A stretch of 64,000 nt of DNA, taken from contig NZ_JASCIR010000003.1 of assembly GCF_029968095.1 (NCBI RefSeq), positions 62,001 to 126,000 on the forward strand. The letters are read 5' to 3'. Positions within the stretch are counted from its first letter, which is position 1. Each line of letters begins with the position of its first letter. The stretch is from Streptomyces solicavernae (lineage in GTDB: Bacteria > Actinomycetota > Actinomycetes > Streptomycetales > Streptomycetaceae). This document shows positions 45,358-54,067 of this stretch, piece after piece. The notes below the pieces were generated by a model, which saw only the letters and a list, made by a program, of their open reading frames with translations, had not been told where the DNA came from and did not search any database. The translations under genes were made by a program, and so were the position numbers.

Positions 45358-45747
45358 TCAGCCCCCGACGAGCACGCCGACGGCCTGCGAGACCGCCACC
45401 GCCGACGCCACCAGGCCGGTCACCGCGCCCGCGTCCGCGAGGGCCTGCCGCAGCCGCGCGAGCCGGCCGGGCCCGGCCTGGCCGGACTGCTCGATCTCGC
45501 CCTGCGCGTCCGCCAGTTCGGCGTCAAGGGCGGCCGTCTCCTCGGACTGCACCAGCCGGGCGAGGTCGCCGCGGAGTTCCCGTACCGCACGCAGCAGCTC
45601 CTCCTGGGCGGGGTCGCGCGGCGGGACGCCCGCCTGCTGGTTGACGACGCTGTTGTCGTTCCCTACGGCGAAGGCGCCCTGCACCTGGCTGATGTGCACG
45701 CCGCCGCCCGCCGGGCCGCCCGCGTCCCGGTCCTCATTCGCTGCCAC
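45358..45747 (-). CDS. Small coiled-coil protein with N-terminal GAFAVGxxN motif and hydrophobic C-terminus (second gene of operon)
   Basis: A 129-residue protein. Residues 14-37 hold a Gly-rich motif: GGG, then IS, then GAFAVGNDNSVVNQ. A charged helix follows (about 45-95, EELLRAVRELRGDLARLVQS). The end (about 103-129) is hydrophobic and small-residue rich (GAVTGLVASAVAVSQAVGVL), able to enter a membrane. The GTG start overlaps the end of the upstream gene by 14 bp and has GGAGG six bases before. The same motif occurs at the C-terminal end of the upstream protein. The plan (amyloid-like motif, helix, membrane-active tail) resembles small effectors triggered by motif templating; this is inference. 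Confidence 0.7.
   Translation of the reverse strand: MAANEDRDAGGPAGGGVHISQVQGAFAVGNDNSVVNQQAGVPPRDPAQEELLRAVRELRGDLARLVQSEETAALDAELADAQGEIEQSGQAGPGRLARLRQALADAGAVTGLVASAVAVSQAVGVLVGG
45637..45708 (-). other. GAFAVGxxN motif in the 129-residue protein
   Basis: These 24 codons encode residues 14-37. Compared with the motif of the neighbouring protein (45821-45892), 13 of 24 positions are identical: the GGG, an Ile at +5, all six of GAFAVG, the Asn three positions after it, and the closing NQ. V-G-x-x-N-x-hydrophobic is close to the RHIM core. Confidence 0.7.
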
Positions 45748-47569
45748 TGGGGCCTCCCCCTGACTTGGTGAACGGCGAGCCCGGCTCCGGCCCGGTGCCC
45801 GGACTGCCGGGCTGCGCCGCCTGGTTGGTGATGACGTTGCGGTCGCCGACGGCGAAGGCGCCGCTGGCGTTCTCGATCAGCGTGCCGCCGCCGCTGACGT
45901 TCACGATCTTCTGCGCGAACTCGTCGGTGCGGTACCCGGCGTCGCGCAGCGCGGTCCGCACGCCGTTCGCCACCCGGTCCTGGATGGACTTCAGGTAGCG
46001 GCGTACGTCCATGTCCTGGAAGAGCGAGGAATCGCCGTCCGAGCCCAGTTCACGGACCGACGCGGCCGGGCCGTCGGGCAGCGCCTTCCCGTACCCGCCG
46101 GTGATCGCCCGCCAGGAGTACGCCACGCCCCGGCCGAGCGTCACCACGGCGTGCACGAACGAGCGAGGGGTGTGGCCCAGCGCCCACATGGCCTTGCCGA
46201 ACAGGCTGCTGTGGCGGAACTCGTGGGCGAGCCGGTCGGCGTTCTCGAAGTCCTTGCGGACCGGCAGCAGGACGTGCGGGGCGACCTCCAGCATCAGCAT
46301 GCCGCCCTGCGTGTGCACCCGTACGAACACCGTGGTGACGACCTCCTCCTCCCAGCCGCCGACCCGGATCCGCAGAAAGTGCCGCCGCGTCTCGCCGCCC
46401 TCCTCCACCGACTCGTCCCGGTGCGCCTCGAACGCGCCCGCCTCGTACGGCGCGAGGTCGCGGCGCGGCAGGCCGTCCACCGGCAGGAACACGCACTCGT
46501 CGATCTGCAGCTGCCGCAGCCGGTCCCGGCCCCTGCCCTCGGCGTGCGGCGCGGGCACCCGGAGATCGTCGAACAGCGGGCGCACCGCGTCCAGGATCAC
46601 GCGGTTGCCGAGCGGCCGCTGCTCCTTGCCCGGGTCGGGCCGCAGCTCGACGGCGAGGGTCCAGGCGTCGTACGGCTCGCCGGCGCCGCAGAAGGGGTGC
46701 GCCGAGTGGTACATGACCAGCGGGGCGTGCTGCTCGATCCTGATCCGGGTGCGCAGCCGCTGGAAGCGAGGGCCGCCCGCCCGTTCGGCCGGGTCGGCCG
46801 CCATGTCGCCGAAGTTCCCGGGGTGGAGTTCACCCGCGAGGGCCCGGGCGAACTGGCCGCGCTGGGCGGCGACGCAGAGCGCCACGAGCACCAGCGTGGC
46901 CAGGACCGCCCAGCCGTGGAACGGCTCGGCCACGGTGCCGCCCGACGACTCCAGCAGCGCGACGACGTCGCTCAACGGCCCCGGCAGCGTGAGGGACACG
47001 ATCGAGCCGATGCTCGCCCCGTCGGACTCCCCGATGCCGACGGCGAGCAGGACCAGGAGCGTGACCAGCACGAGGATCCGTCCGGACCACCGCATCAGCA
47101 GGGCCGGTACGCGGCGCCAGAGCGAGGCGCGCGGGTCCTCGCCCCTGAGTCTCGCGGCGAAGAACAGCGTCAGGGACGGCACCACGAGGACCAGCATCAG
47201 GTAGGAGCTGAGCACCGTCCCGATGACCCACAGGAACAGGATCCCCGCCGCCCAGCTCAGTTCGAGCAGGCGGGCGCGCATCGCGTGCGCGAGGACGCGG
47301 GCCGCGTCGAAGCCGAGCGAGGGGGCGACGATGCGCTCCTCGTGGACGTACAGCTCGTCGATGACCGCCTGCCGGTACGCCTCGTCCAGGTAACTGCCCG
47401 CGCACAGCAGCCGGGTGGCCTCGCTGGCGCCGGGCGGGGTGACGGGGAGCGCGGGCGGCGGTCCGTCCCCCGCGGGCCCCCCTGGCTGGGACGGCACCTG
47501 TGGCTGGGAAGGCGCCTGTGGCTGGGAAGGCGCCTGTGGCTGGGACGGCATCTGTGGCTGCTGCGTCAA
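45734..47569 (-). CDS. Polytopic membrane protein with C-terminal GAFAVGxxN motif (first gene of operon)
   Basis: A 611-residue protein if started at TTG 47569, which lies five bases after AGGGGG; an ATG six codons later is the alternative. It has a Pro/Gln/Ser-rich repeat tail of about 35 residues. About four to five membrane helices then lie between about 105 and 240 ([60 protein letters not shown]). A cytoplasmic domain of some 300 residues follows ([60 protein letters not shown]). Residues 560-583 form the Gly-rich motif with [15 protein letters not shown] recognise no family. Position and motif suggest the sensor half of a two-protein signalling pair. Confidence 0.7.
   Translation of the reverse strand: MTQQPQMPSQPQAPSQPQAPSQPQVPSQPGGPAGDGPPPALPVTPPGASEATRLLCAGSYLDEAYRQAVIDELYVHEERIVAPSLGFDAARVLAHAMRARLLELSWAAGILFLWVIGTVLSSYLMLVLVVPSLTLFFAARLRGEDPRASLWRRVPALLMRWSGRILVLVTLLVLLAVGIGESDGASIGSIVSLTLPGPLSDVVALLESSGGTVAEPFHGWAVLATLVLVALCVAAQRGQFARALAGELHPGNFGDMAADPAERAGGPRFQRLRTRIRIEQHAPLVMYHSAHPFCGAGEPYDAWTLAVELRPDPGKEQRPLGNRVILDAVRPLFDDLRVPAPHAEGRGRDRLRQLQIDECVFLPVDGLPRRDLAPYEAGAFEAHRDESVEEGGETRRHFLRIRVGGWEEEVVTTVFVRVHTQGGMLMLEVAPHVLLPVRKDFENADRLAHEFRHSSLFGKAMWALGHTPRSFVHAVVTLGRGVAYSWRAITGGYGKALPDGPAASVRELGSDGDSSLFQDMDVRRYLKSIQDRVANGVRTALRDAGYRTDEFAQKIVNVSGGGTLIENASGAFAVGDRNVITNQAAQPGSPGTGPEPGSPFTKSGGGPSGSE
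45821..45892 (-). other. GAFAVGxxN motif at the C-terminal end of the polytopic protein
   Basis: Encodes residues 560-583, 28 residues from the end: GGG, then I, then [14 protein letters not shown]. It is the partner of the N-terminal motif in the next protein. The flanks are Gly/Pro/Ser-rich, so the motif would be exposed on a flexible tail. Confidence 0.7.
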
Positions 47570-47570
47570 T
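47500..47570 (-). repeat. Pro/Ser/Gln-coding 15-16-bp repeats at the start of the polytopic protein gene
   Basis: The plus-strand unit ggctgggaaggcgcctgt occurs with small changes four times (47485-47560) and encodes [11 protein letters not shown] repeats in the N-terminal tail. The repeat is in frame. Confidence 0.7.
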
Positions 47571-47647
47571 GTTCCCCCTGACACCAAACCGACACTCAAC
47601 TGCCTTACGACTCAGCCGAGTTGACCCGTACATATGCGAGGGATCAC

Positions 47648-47653
47648 ATCATA
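47648..47653 (-). promoter_or_regulatory. Candidate -10 box of the three-gene operon
   Basis: TATGAT on the minus strand matches five of six consensus bases and lies about 78 bp upstream of the TTG start, just after the mdh terminator. No clear -35 hexamer is seen 17 bp upstream. It would let the operon be transcribed separately from mdh. Confidence 0.5.
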
Positions 47654-47679
47654 GAGGAGCCGGGCTCACACCGCGTACG

Positions 47680-47726
47680 AAAAAACCTCCGCCCCGACGG
47701 CCGTCGAACGGCCGCCGGGGCGGAGG
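47680..47726 (-). terminator. Intrinsic terminator of mdh
   Basis: An 18-bp stem with one G-T wobble (47686-47703 with 47709-47726, loop tcgaa) is followed on the minus strand by six T residues (47680-47685). It is the only hairpin in the window with a good T-run. Confidence 0.95.
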
Positions 47727-47747
47727 CAGGGGTGGTGCCGGAAGGGC

Positions 47748-48881
<1,134 letters not shown>

Positions 48882-48943
48882 CTATACCGCCCCGCCGAAC
48901 CCGCACGGCCGGACCTGTGTGGCCCGGCCCACAGTGGGGCCTC

Positions 48944-48988
48944 GGGTGGGGTGGGGCGGGGTGGGGCGGGGCGGGGCGGGGCCGGGGG
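48944..48988 (+). other. G-rich tract with potential G-quadruplex
   Basis: At least eight runs of three to five G separated by one or two bases (gggtggggtggggcggggtgg and onward). It satisfies the simple four-run G-quadruplex rule several times over. It lies on the strand opposite the mdh transcript, about 210-250 bp upstream of the mdh start. Confidence 0.75.
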
Positions 48989-49200
48989 TACCCCGTGGCC
49001 CCGTGGCCCCGCGTTCCCGTGGGGGGAGGTGAGGACGCGCCTGCCCGGAGTCACGCCGAGCATGCGCACCGCGTGCGAACTTCCGTTCGTCAATCGGGGG
49101 TTGCCGGGCCCCGGCGCGTACGTGTCCCGGTTCGCCCCCCTTTTTTCCGCTTTTCCGCGCATCAGTTCGCCGGGTCAGGGGGCGGGTGGGGCGTCGACCC

Positions 49201-50397
49201 TCAGACGTCCGCCCCCGTGCAGCCCTTGAGGCCCGAGGTGAGTGTCGCGCAGGCCGTCGCGTCCGCGGCGCTCTTCACCGCGACCATCGGCGTGTACGCG
49301 TCCCCGTCCGCGTCGACCTCGCGGCGCTGCCCGTCGGCGGCCGTACCGGAACCCGTGACCCGTACCGTGTCGCCGGCCGCGGCCCGGGTGATGCGGGCCC
49401 AGGCGGCGCCACAGGTCTCGCTGTAGCGGACCTCGACGAGGGCGGTGCCGACGGTGACGCTGGTCGAGGTCAGCGCCAACTCGCCGCTGCACTCCATCTC
49501 CTCGGGGTCCTCACCGGCGCAGTCCGCGCCCACGCAGCCCACCCCGTCGGGCAGCTCCGGCGCGCTGCTCGTCGGCGACGGGGACGGCTTCGCCTCCGGC
49601 TCGCCTCCGCCGAACCCGAACCCGAACCCGGTGAGGTACAGCGCGCCCGCGGCCACCACCAGAACCAGGACGACGGCGACGAGGACCGCCACCCCCTTCC
49701 GCCCCTTGCGCCCCTTCGGCGGCCCACCGCCCTGCGGACCGGAGGGGTCCACGGGGCCGAAGGAGCCGCCGCGCCCTCCGTACGGCGCGGGCGACGTGGG
49801 CGACGCGGGCCGTACGGAGGGCGCGGCGGCCGAGGCACCCGGCACGGACGAGGCGGAAGGGGCGGCGGAAGGGGCAGAGGAAGGGGCAGAGGAAGGGGCA
49901 GAGGAAGGGGCTGAAGGCGCGGCGGCGGACGAGGTGGCGGCGGAGCCGCCCTGGCGCGCGGGGCCCGCGCCGCGCGCGCCTCCGCGCGCACCGGCACCGC
50001 CCTGCGCCCCGCCGCGCCCCCCGCGCCCGCCGCGCGCCTTCGCGTCCGGCTGCGGGCCGAACTCCCCCAGGGCCGCGCGCGCCTGGGAGATGCGGATCGC
50101 CTCCATGGTCATGTCGTGCCGCATCTCGGACCGGCTCCAGGCCCGCTCCGCCAGCTCCCACATGGTGGTGAGATGCAGCGGATTGGTGCCGGTGACCTCG
50201 GCCAGGGCGACGATCGCACCCTTGGGCGCGAGCAGCCGGCCGTTCAGATACCGCTCCCAGGACGTCTTGCTGTACCCGGTGCGGTCCGAGAGCGCGGCGA
50301 TGCTCAGGCCGCTGCGGTCCACGAGCCGTCGCAACTGGCTCGCGAACTCCCGCACCTGCGGATCCAGTTCCTCCGGCAGTGCCTTCCAACGAGGCAT
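49201..50397 (-). CDS. Membrane-anchored XRE-type protein with DUF2690 outer domain
   Basis: A 398-residue protein with a cytoplasmic helix-turn-helix domain (about 18-75, FASQLRRLVDRSGLSIAALS, DRTGYSKTSWERYLNGRLLA). A long Gly/Arg/Ala/Pro/Ser linker follows, including SAPSSAPSSAPSSAPSAAP repeats. After one membrane helix (about 240-262, GVAVLVAVVLVLVVAAGALY), the outer DUF2690 domain begins with CVGADCAGEDPEEMEC and has further cysteines near the end. It looks like a ToxR-style regulator that binds DNA inside and senses outside. The ATG has AAGGGGAAG upstream. Targets unknown. Confidence 0.85.
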   Translation of the reverse strand: MPRWKALPEELDPQVREFASQLRRLVDRSGLSIAALSDRTGYSKTSWERYLNGRLLAPKGAIVALAEVTGTNPLHLTTMWELAERAWSRSEMRHDMTMEAIRISQARAALGEFGPQPDAKARGGRGGRGGAQGGAGARGGARGAGPARQGGSAATSSAAAPSAPSSAPSSAPSSAPSAAPSASSVPGASAAAPSVRPASPTSPAPYGGRGGSFGPVDPSGPQGGGPPKGRKGRKGVAVLVAVVLVLVVAAGALYLTGFGFGFGGGEPEAKPSPSPTSSAPELPDGVGCVGADCAGEDPEEMECSGELALTSTSVTVGTALVEVRYSETCGAAWARITRAAAGDTVRVTGSGTAADGQRREVDADGDAYTPMVAVKSAADATACATLTSGLKGCTGADV

Positions 50398-50506
50398 GCT
50401 TCCCCTTCCCCCCTTGTCCCCCGTCCGACCTGACGACCCCCGCGCGTGCTGCCTGCCGTGAGTACGCCGTCAGTCTCCCACCACCGGGCGGACGCGCCAC
50501 GTGGAA

Positions 50507-50600
50507 CCCCAGGACACACCCCAGGACACACCCCAGGACACACAGCGGGACACACAGCAGGACACACAGCAGGACACACCCCAGGACACACCCCAGGACA
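50507..50600. repeat. 12-bp tandem repeat, about eight copies
   Basis: Units of c(c/a)(c/g)c(a/g)ggacaca: three copies of ccccaggacaca, one cagcgggacaca, two cagcaggacaca, one ccccaggacaca and a partial ccccaggaca. It lies about 110-200 bp upstream of the XRE-DUF2690 start. Being 12 bp it keeps frame, but no start or ribosome site supports a peptide. Confidence 0.92.
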
Positions 50601-50808
50601 GCCCCGGACGGTCCCGGGAACGCCTTGGCCGGAAGGTCATTACGGGCTCGTGAAGATCGTTGCCGACCGCACACACCGTGTCGGAATGGTCACTTCCGCG
50701 TCACAGCCACCAGGCGGCCCTTGATACCCCGTTGTCACGTCCATGACTCTGGATTCCGGGCGGGACCGCAACGGGGGAGCACATCTGCGGCCCCCGCCCA
50801 CCCAAGCC

Positions 50809-50850
50809 GACGGCGCCCGTCCTCCCTCGGGGGAGAGGACGGGCGCCGTC
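50809..50850. terminator. Terminator of folD-DUF3017
   Basis: GACGGCGCCCGTCCTC (50809-50824) pairs perfectly with 50835-50850; the 10-base middle can add two more pairs. It lies 38 bp after the DUF3017 stop codon. Confidence 0.88.
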
Positions 50851-50887
50851 ACCGTTGCTCAGGGCACCCCTGGTCGGTCCCGTTCCT

Positions 50888-51313
50888 CTAGTTCGTCACC
50901 GTAAAGTGCAGGATCCCCTCAAGGAACGGGATCTCAAGCCCGTCCGGCTGCGCCATCAACGCGAGCAGCACGATCACGGCCCCGAGTACCCCGTACGTCA
51001 CCATGTCGGTGAAGCGGGAGCGGACCGCCAGCATGCCCACCGACGGCAGCACCCAGCGCAGCACGGCACCCGCGAGCAGCGCGACGCCGATCAGGACCGT
51101 GCCGACCCGGAACAGGTCGAACGCCGTCAGGAGCAGCCCGGCCCCGGTCAGGCCGAGCACCGTCAGCATCGGCCACTGGCGCGCGGGCGCGGGCGCGTCC
51201 CCGGCGGCGGCGCGGCCGCCGCCCTCGGGCCGCGCGGTGTCCCGGGTGATCGACGGGAACCGCCGCGTCTTCTTCCGCGGCTCCGGTGCCTCTTCGCTCA
51301 CGGACGCACCCAT
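50888..51313 (-). CDS. DUF3017 membrane protein
   Basis: A 141-residue protein with a basic, Pro/Ala-rich cytoplasmic start (about 1-45) and three membrane helices (about 48-66, 70-90 and 103-122). LFRVGTVLIGVALLAGAVLR and LPSVGMLAVRSRFTDMVTYG are typical of DUF3017, found after folD in actinobacteria. The ATG follows the folD stop by one base. No function is known; the constant pairing with folD suggests coupled expression rather than a shared reaction. Confidence 0.9.
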   Translation of the reverse strand: MGASVSEEAPEPRKKTRRFPSITRDTARPEGGGRAAAGDAPAPARQWPMLTVLGLTGAGLLLTAFDLFRVGTVLIGVALLAGAVLRWVLPSVGMLAVRSRFTDMVTYGVLGAVIVLLALMAQPDGLEIPFLEGILHFTVTN

Positions 51314-51314
51314 G

Positions 51315-52184
51315 TCACGCCGTACCCTGCGCGTCCGCGGCCAGTTCCGCCGCCTCCACGACGTTGACGAGCAGCTGCGCCCGCGTCATCGGGCCCACCC
51401 CGCCCGGGTTGGGCGACAGCCAGCCCGCGACCTCGGCGACGCCCGGGTGCACATCGCCGACGATCCTGCCGTTCTCGTCCCGGCTGACGCCGACGTCGAG
51501 CACCGCGGCCCCCGGCCGTACGTCCTCCGGCTTGATCAGGTGCGGCGAACCGGCCGCGGCCACGATGATGTCGGCCTGGCGCAGCTGGGCCGCGAGGTCA
51601 CGGGTGCCGGTGTGGCACTGCGTCACGGTCGCGTTCTCCGACTTACGGGTGAGCAGCAGCGGCAGCGACCGCCCGATCGTCACGCCCCGGCCGACCACGA
51701 CGACATGCGCCCCGTTGATCTCCACGCCGAACTGCCTCAGCAGCTGGATCACGCCGTACGGGGTGCAGGGCAGCGGCGCCGGTTCGTTGAGGACGAGGCG
51801 GCCGAGGTTCATGGGGTGCAGGCCGTCCGCGTCCTTGGCGGGGTCGATGAGCTCCAGGATGCGGTTCTCGTCGATGCCCTTGGGGAGCGGCAGCTGCACG
51901 ATGTACCCCGTGCAGGCCGGGTCCTCGTTCAGCTCACGCACGACCGCCTCGATCTCGTCCTGCGTGGCGGTGGCGGGCAGTTCGCGCTGGATGGACGCGA
52001 TGCCCACCTGCGCGCAGTCGCGGTGCTTGCCCGCGACGTACTTCTGGCTGCCGGGGTCCTCCCCGACGAGCACGGTTCCGAGGCCGGGCGTCACGCCCCG
52101 CGCCTTCAGCGCTTCCACACGGCGGACGAGGTCGGCCTTGATCGCTGCGGCGGTGGCCTTGCCATCGAGAATCTGGGCGGTCAT
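51315..52184 (-). CDS. folD: Bifunctional methylenetetrahydrofolate dehydrogenase/cyclohydrolase
   Basis: A 289-residue enzyme that converts 5,10-methylene- to 10-formyl-tetrahydrofolate, the one-carbon donor for PurN and PurH in this window. It opens [40 protein letters not shown] carries the catalytic Tyr and Lys, [20 protein letters not shown] the family QLPLP motif, and [20 protein letters not shown] the nucleotide loop in its actinobacterial form. The end [20 protein letters not shown] is conserved. DUF3017 follows after one base. Confidence 0.96.
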   Translation of the reverse strand: MTAQILDGKATAAAIKADLVRRVEALKARGVTPGLGTVLVGEDPGSQKYVAGKHRDCAQVGIASIQRELPATATQDEIEAVVRELNEDPACTGYIVQLPLPKGIDENRILELIDPAKDADGLHPMNLGRLVLNEPAPLPCTPYGVIQLLRQFGVEINGAHVVVVGRGVTIGRSLPLLLTRKSENATVTQCHTGTRDLAAQLRQADIIVAAAGSPHLIKPEDVRPGAAVLDVGVSRDENGRIVGDVHPGVAEVAGWLSPNPGGVGPMTRAQLLVNVVEAAELAADAQGTA

Positions 52185-52323
52185 ACCCCCATCCTCGCGG
52201 ATGACCCACCCAGGTCTCCAATCCGGTACGGGCCCGCCCGGTGTCCGCCCGGTGTCCGCCCTGTGTTGCACTTGCACAACTCTTCCGGCCGTGGCTGGAC
52301 AAATGCGCCGCGCTTTTAGAACC

Positions 52324-52437
52324 ATGAGCGGCGCAGTGCCGCGGGCAGTGCACGGGGGGACCAACCGCAGAACCGCTCAGCTCCTCCGTACCAACCGCGT
52401 AGTCCCCGCACGTCAACGGAGGAAACAACAGCCATGA
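52324..52437 (+). CDS. Possible 37-residue leader peptide overlapping the next start
   Basis: An ATG at 52324 opens a 37-codon frame of a very basic peptide ([27 protein letters not shown]). Its TGA (52435-52437) overlaps the ATG of the next gene (ATGA at 52434). Its last codons include the ribosome site GGAGGAAA of that gene. The overlap is typical of coupled leader peptides. There is no ribosome site before its own ATG, so it may be chance. Confidence 0.3.
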   Translation: MSGAVPRAVHGGTNRRTAQLLRTNRVVPARQRRKQQP

Positions 52438-53024
52438 GCTTCGGCGACCCGAACAACCCGTACGGCCAGCAGCAGGGCCAGCCCTACGGCCAACCCCAGG
52501 GCCAGCCCGGTTACGGCTACCCGCAGCAGGCCCCGCAGGGCGTTCCGCCCCAGCAGGGCTACGGCTACCCGCAGCAGGCTCAGCCCGGCGGCTACCCCGG
52601 TTACCCGGGCGGTGCCATGGAGATGCCCGGTGGTGTGAAGGCCGCCCGCGTCATGCTGTGGGTGATCGTCGCCTTCCAGATCATCGGCGGCATCTTCTCC
52701 TTCGTGGGCGCGGCCGCGGTGAACGAGCTGGGCGAAGGCGCCCCCACCGCCGACACCGCCGCCATGGACTTCGGCGCGGGCATGCTCGTCGTCCTGGGCA
52801 TCCTGATCCTGCTCCTGGCCGGCCTCGGAGTCTGGCTCGCTGCCAGCTTCAAGAACGGTGGCAGCACCACCCGCGTCTGCGCCATCGTCTACGGCGCGTT
52901 CATCGTCCTCGGCGGCATCGCCCAGCTCCCGCTGGGCATCGTCTCCATCGCCGTCGGCGTGCTGATCATCGTCTTCGTCGCCAAGTCCGACGGTGCCGCC
53001 TGGTTCAACCGCCCGCGCTACTGA
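52434..53024 (+). CDS. Membrane protein with Tyr/Gly/Pro/Gln-rich N-terminus (1)
   Basis: A 196-residue protein. Residues 1-60 are a low-complexity tail of NPYGQQQGQPYGQPQGQPGY type repeats. Three to four membrane helices follow (about 70-95, 112-132, 145-160, 165-182). The ATG has GGAGGAAACAACAGCC upstream. The downstream RDD protein begins with the same first 12 residues, [12 protein letters not shown], so the pair shares an anchoring or interaction tail, probably by duplication. Such tails are common in actinobacterial membrane proteins with protein-protein roles. Function unknown. Confidence 0.82.
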   Translation: MSFGDPNNPYGQQQGQPYGQPQGQPGYGYPQQAPQGVPPQQGYGYPQQAQPGGYPGYPGGAMEMPGGVKAARVMLWVIVAFQIIGGIFSFVGAAAVNELGEGAPTADTAAMDFGAGMLVVLGILILLLAGLGVWLAASFKNGGSTTRVCAIVYGAFIVLGGIAQLPLGIVSIAVGVLIIVFVAKSDGAAWFNRPRY

Positions 53025-53055
53025 GCGAACCGCGGCGTCACGCCGTATCCGCACG

Positions 53056-53091
53056 AAGAGGCCGACCGCCCGCTCGGGCAGTCGGCCTCTT
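53056..53091. terminator. Hairpin terminator between the two Y/G/P/Q-rich membrane protein genes
   Basis: AAGAGGCCGAC (53056-53066) pairs with GTCGGCCTCTT (53081-53091), with an inner GCCC/GGGC pair in the 14-base loop. It separates the two genes despite their related N-termini. Confidence 0.85.
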
Positions 53092-53141
53092 GCCGTTCCC
53101 CACCCCCGCCCCTCCCCCCGCGCCCCCGAAGGACACCCGCC

Positions 53142-53849
53142 ATGAGTTTCGGCGATCCCAACAACCCGTACGGACAACCGCCCCAGCAGCCCCAGGGGCA
53201 GCCCTACGGATATCCGCAGCAGCCCAAGGACCAGCCCGGCTACGGCTACGGCTACCCGCAGCAGGCCCCGCAGGGCGTCCCACAGGGGTACGGCTACCCG
53301 GCCGCGCCGCCTCCGGGCGGCTACGGCTTCGTGCAGCTGCCGACGCTCGGTACCGTCCAACTCGCCAGCATGGGCACCCGGTTCGGGGCCCGGCTGATCG
53401 ACGGCGTCGTGATCGGCGTCATCTACGGCATCTTCACCGCCGTCGGCCTGCTCGGCGCGCTCGGCCTGGCCGACCAGGCCGACCAGTGCGACTGGCGGGA
53501 CGCCGACTACTACGAGTGCCGTGACGACGCCTTCATGAACGCCTTCCTCGTGGGGCTCGGCGTCCTGGCCGCCCTCGCCCTCATCACGCTGCTCTACGAG
53601 TGGCTCATGATCTCGTTCGCGGGCGCGACGCTCGGCAAGATGGCCGTGGGGATCAAGGTCGTCAAGGACGACACCGGCCAGGCCCCCGGCGCCGGCGCGG
53701 GCTTCGTCCGCTGGGTCATCCCGCAGCTCGGTGCTCTGGTGTGCATCGGCAGCACGCTCGTGTTCCTGTCCCCGTTCTGGGACAACTCCGGCCGCCAGCA
53801 GGGGTGGCACGACAAGGCGGCGCACACCCTCGTCATCAAAAAGCCGTAA
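53142..53849 (+). CDS. RDD-family membrane protein with Tyr/Gly/Pro/Gln-rich N-terminus (2)
   Basis: A 235-residue RDD protein. The tail (about 1-60) repeats [12 protein letters not shown] and GYGYPQQAPQGV of the upstream gene. The RDD domain begins MGTRFGARLIDGVVIGVIYG with its Arg and Asp, and has helices at about 85-110, 130-155 and 180-205. ATLGKMAVGIKVVKDDTGQA and GWHDKAAHTLVIKK are diagnostic. An outside loop carries CDWRDADYYEC, likely a disulfide. RDD proteins may be transporters or stress proteins; the role is not known here. Confidence 0.9.
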   Translation: MSFGDPNNPYGQPPQQPQGQPYGYPQQPKDQPGYGYGYPQQAPQGVPQGYGYPAAPPPGGYGFVQLPTLGTVQLASMGTRFGARLIDGVVIGVIYGIFTAVGLLGALGLADQADQCDWRDADYYECRDDAFMNAFLVGLGVLAALALITLLYEWLMISFAGATLGKMAVGIKVVKDDTGQAPGAGAGFVRWVIPQLGALVCIGSTLVFLSPFWDNSGRQQGWHDKAAHTLVIKKP

Positions 53850-53851
53850 CG

Positions 53852-54067
53852 CTAAGGCAGTTCAGGACCCCGGAGCTCGTGGACGAACGCCCCCCAAGCG
53901 GCGGCGGGAAACACGAGCACGGGGCCTTCGGCGTTCTTGGAGTCCCGGACGGGGACGAGACCGGGGAGGTCGTCGCGGACCTCCAGGCAGTCGGCACCAT
54001 CGGGGTTGCTGTAGCTGGACTTACGCCACGCGACCGCGTTCAGGTCAATCCCCTTGCTGCGCGTCAT
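53852..54067 (-). CDS. DUF397 small protein (set 2)
   Basis: A 71-residue protein: AVAWRKSSYSNPDGADCLEV is the DUF397 start, PVRDSKNAEGPVLVFPAAAW the rest. It begins inside the end of the XRE/DUF5753 gene, with a 23-bp overlap, so they are tightly coupled. It likely acts with that XRE protein, as proposed for such pairs in Streptomyces. Confidence 0.92.
   Translation of the reverse strand: MTRSKGIDLNAVAWRKSSYSNPDGADCLEVRDDLPGLVPVRDSKNAEGPVLVFPAAAWGAFVHELRGPELP

Larger units (their letters stand above)
50398..50887. other. Intergenic region upstream of the XRE-DUF2690 gene, with tandem repeat and terminator
   Basis: The interval holds the 12-bp tandem repeat (50507-50600) and the strong terminator hairpin (50809-50850). 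The rest (about 50600-50800) contains no gene that I trust; GTCATTACGGGCTCG and CGGAATGGTCACTTCC are ordinary AT-richer stretches that could hold promoters. Confidence 0.5.

Noticed and set aside
45358..45747. WXG100 or toxin-antitoxin assignment for the 129-residue protein
   Set aside because: There is no W-x-G turn and no antitoxin DNA-binding domain; the Gly-rich motif and hydrophobic end fit neither.
50507..50600. CRISPR array or coding repeat
   Set aside because: The 12-bp units have no spacers; no start, ribosome site or domain supports translation.
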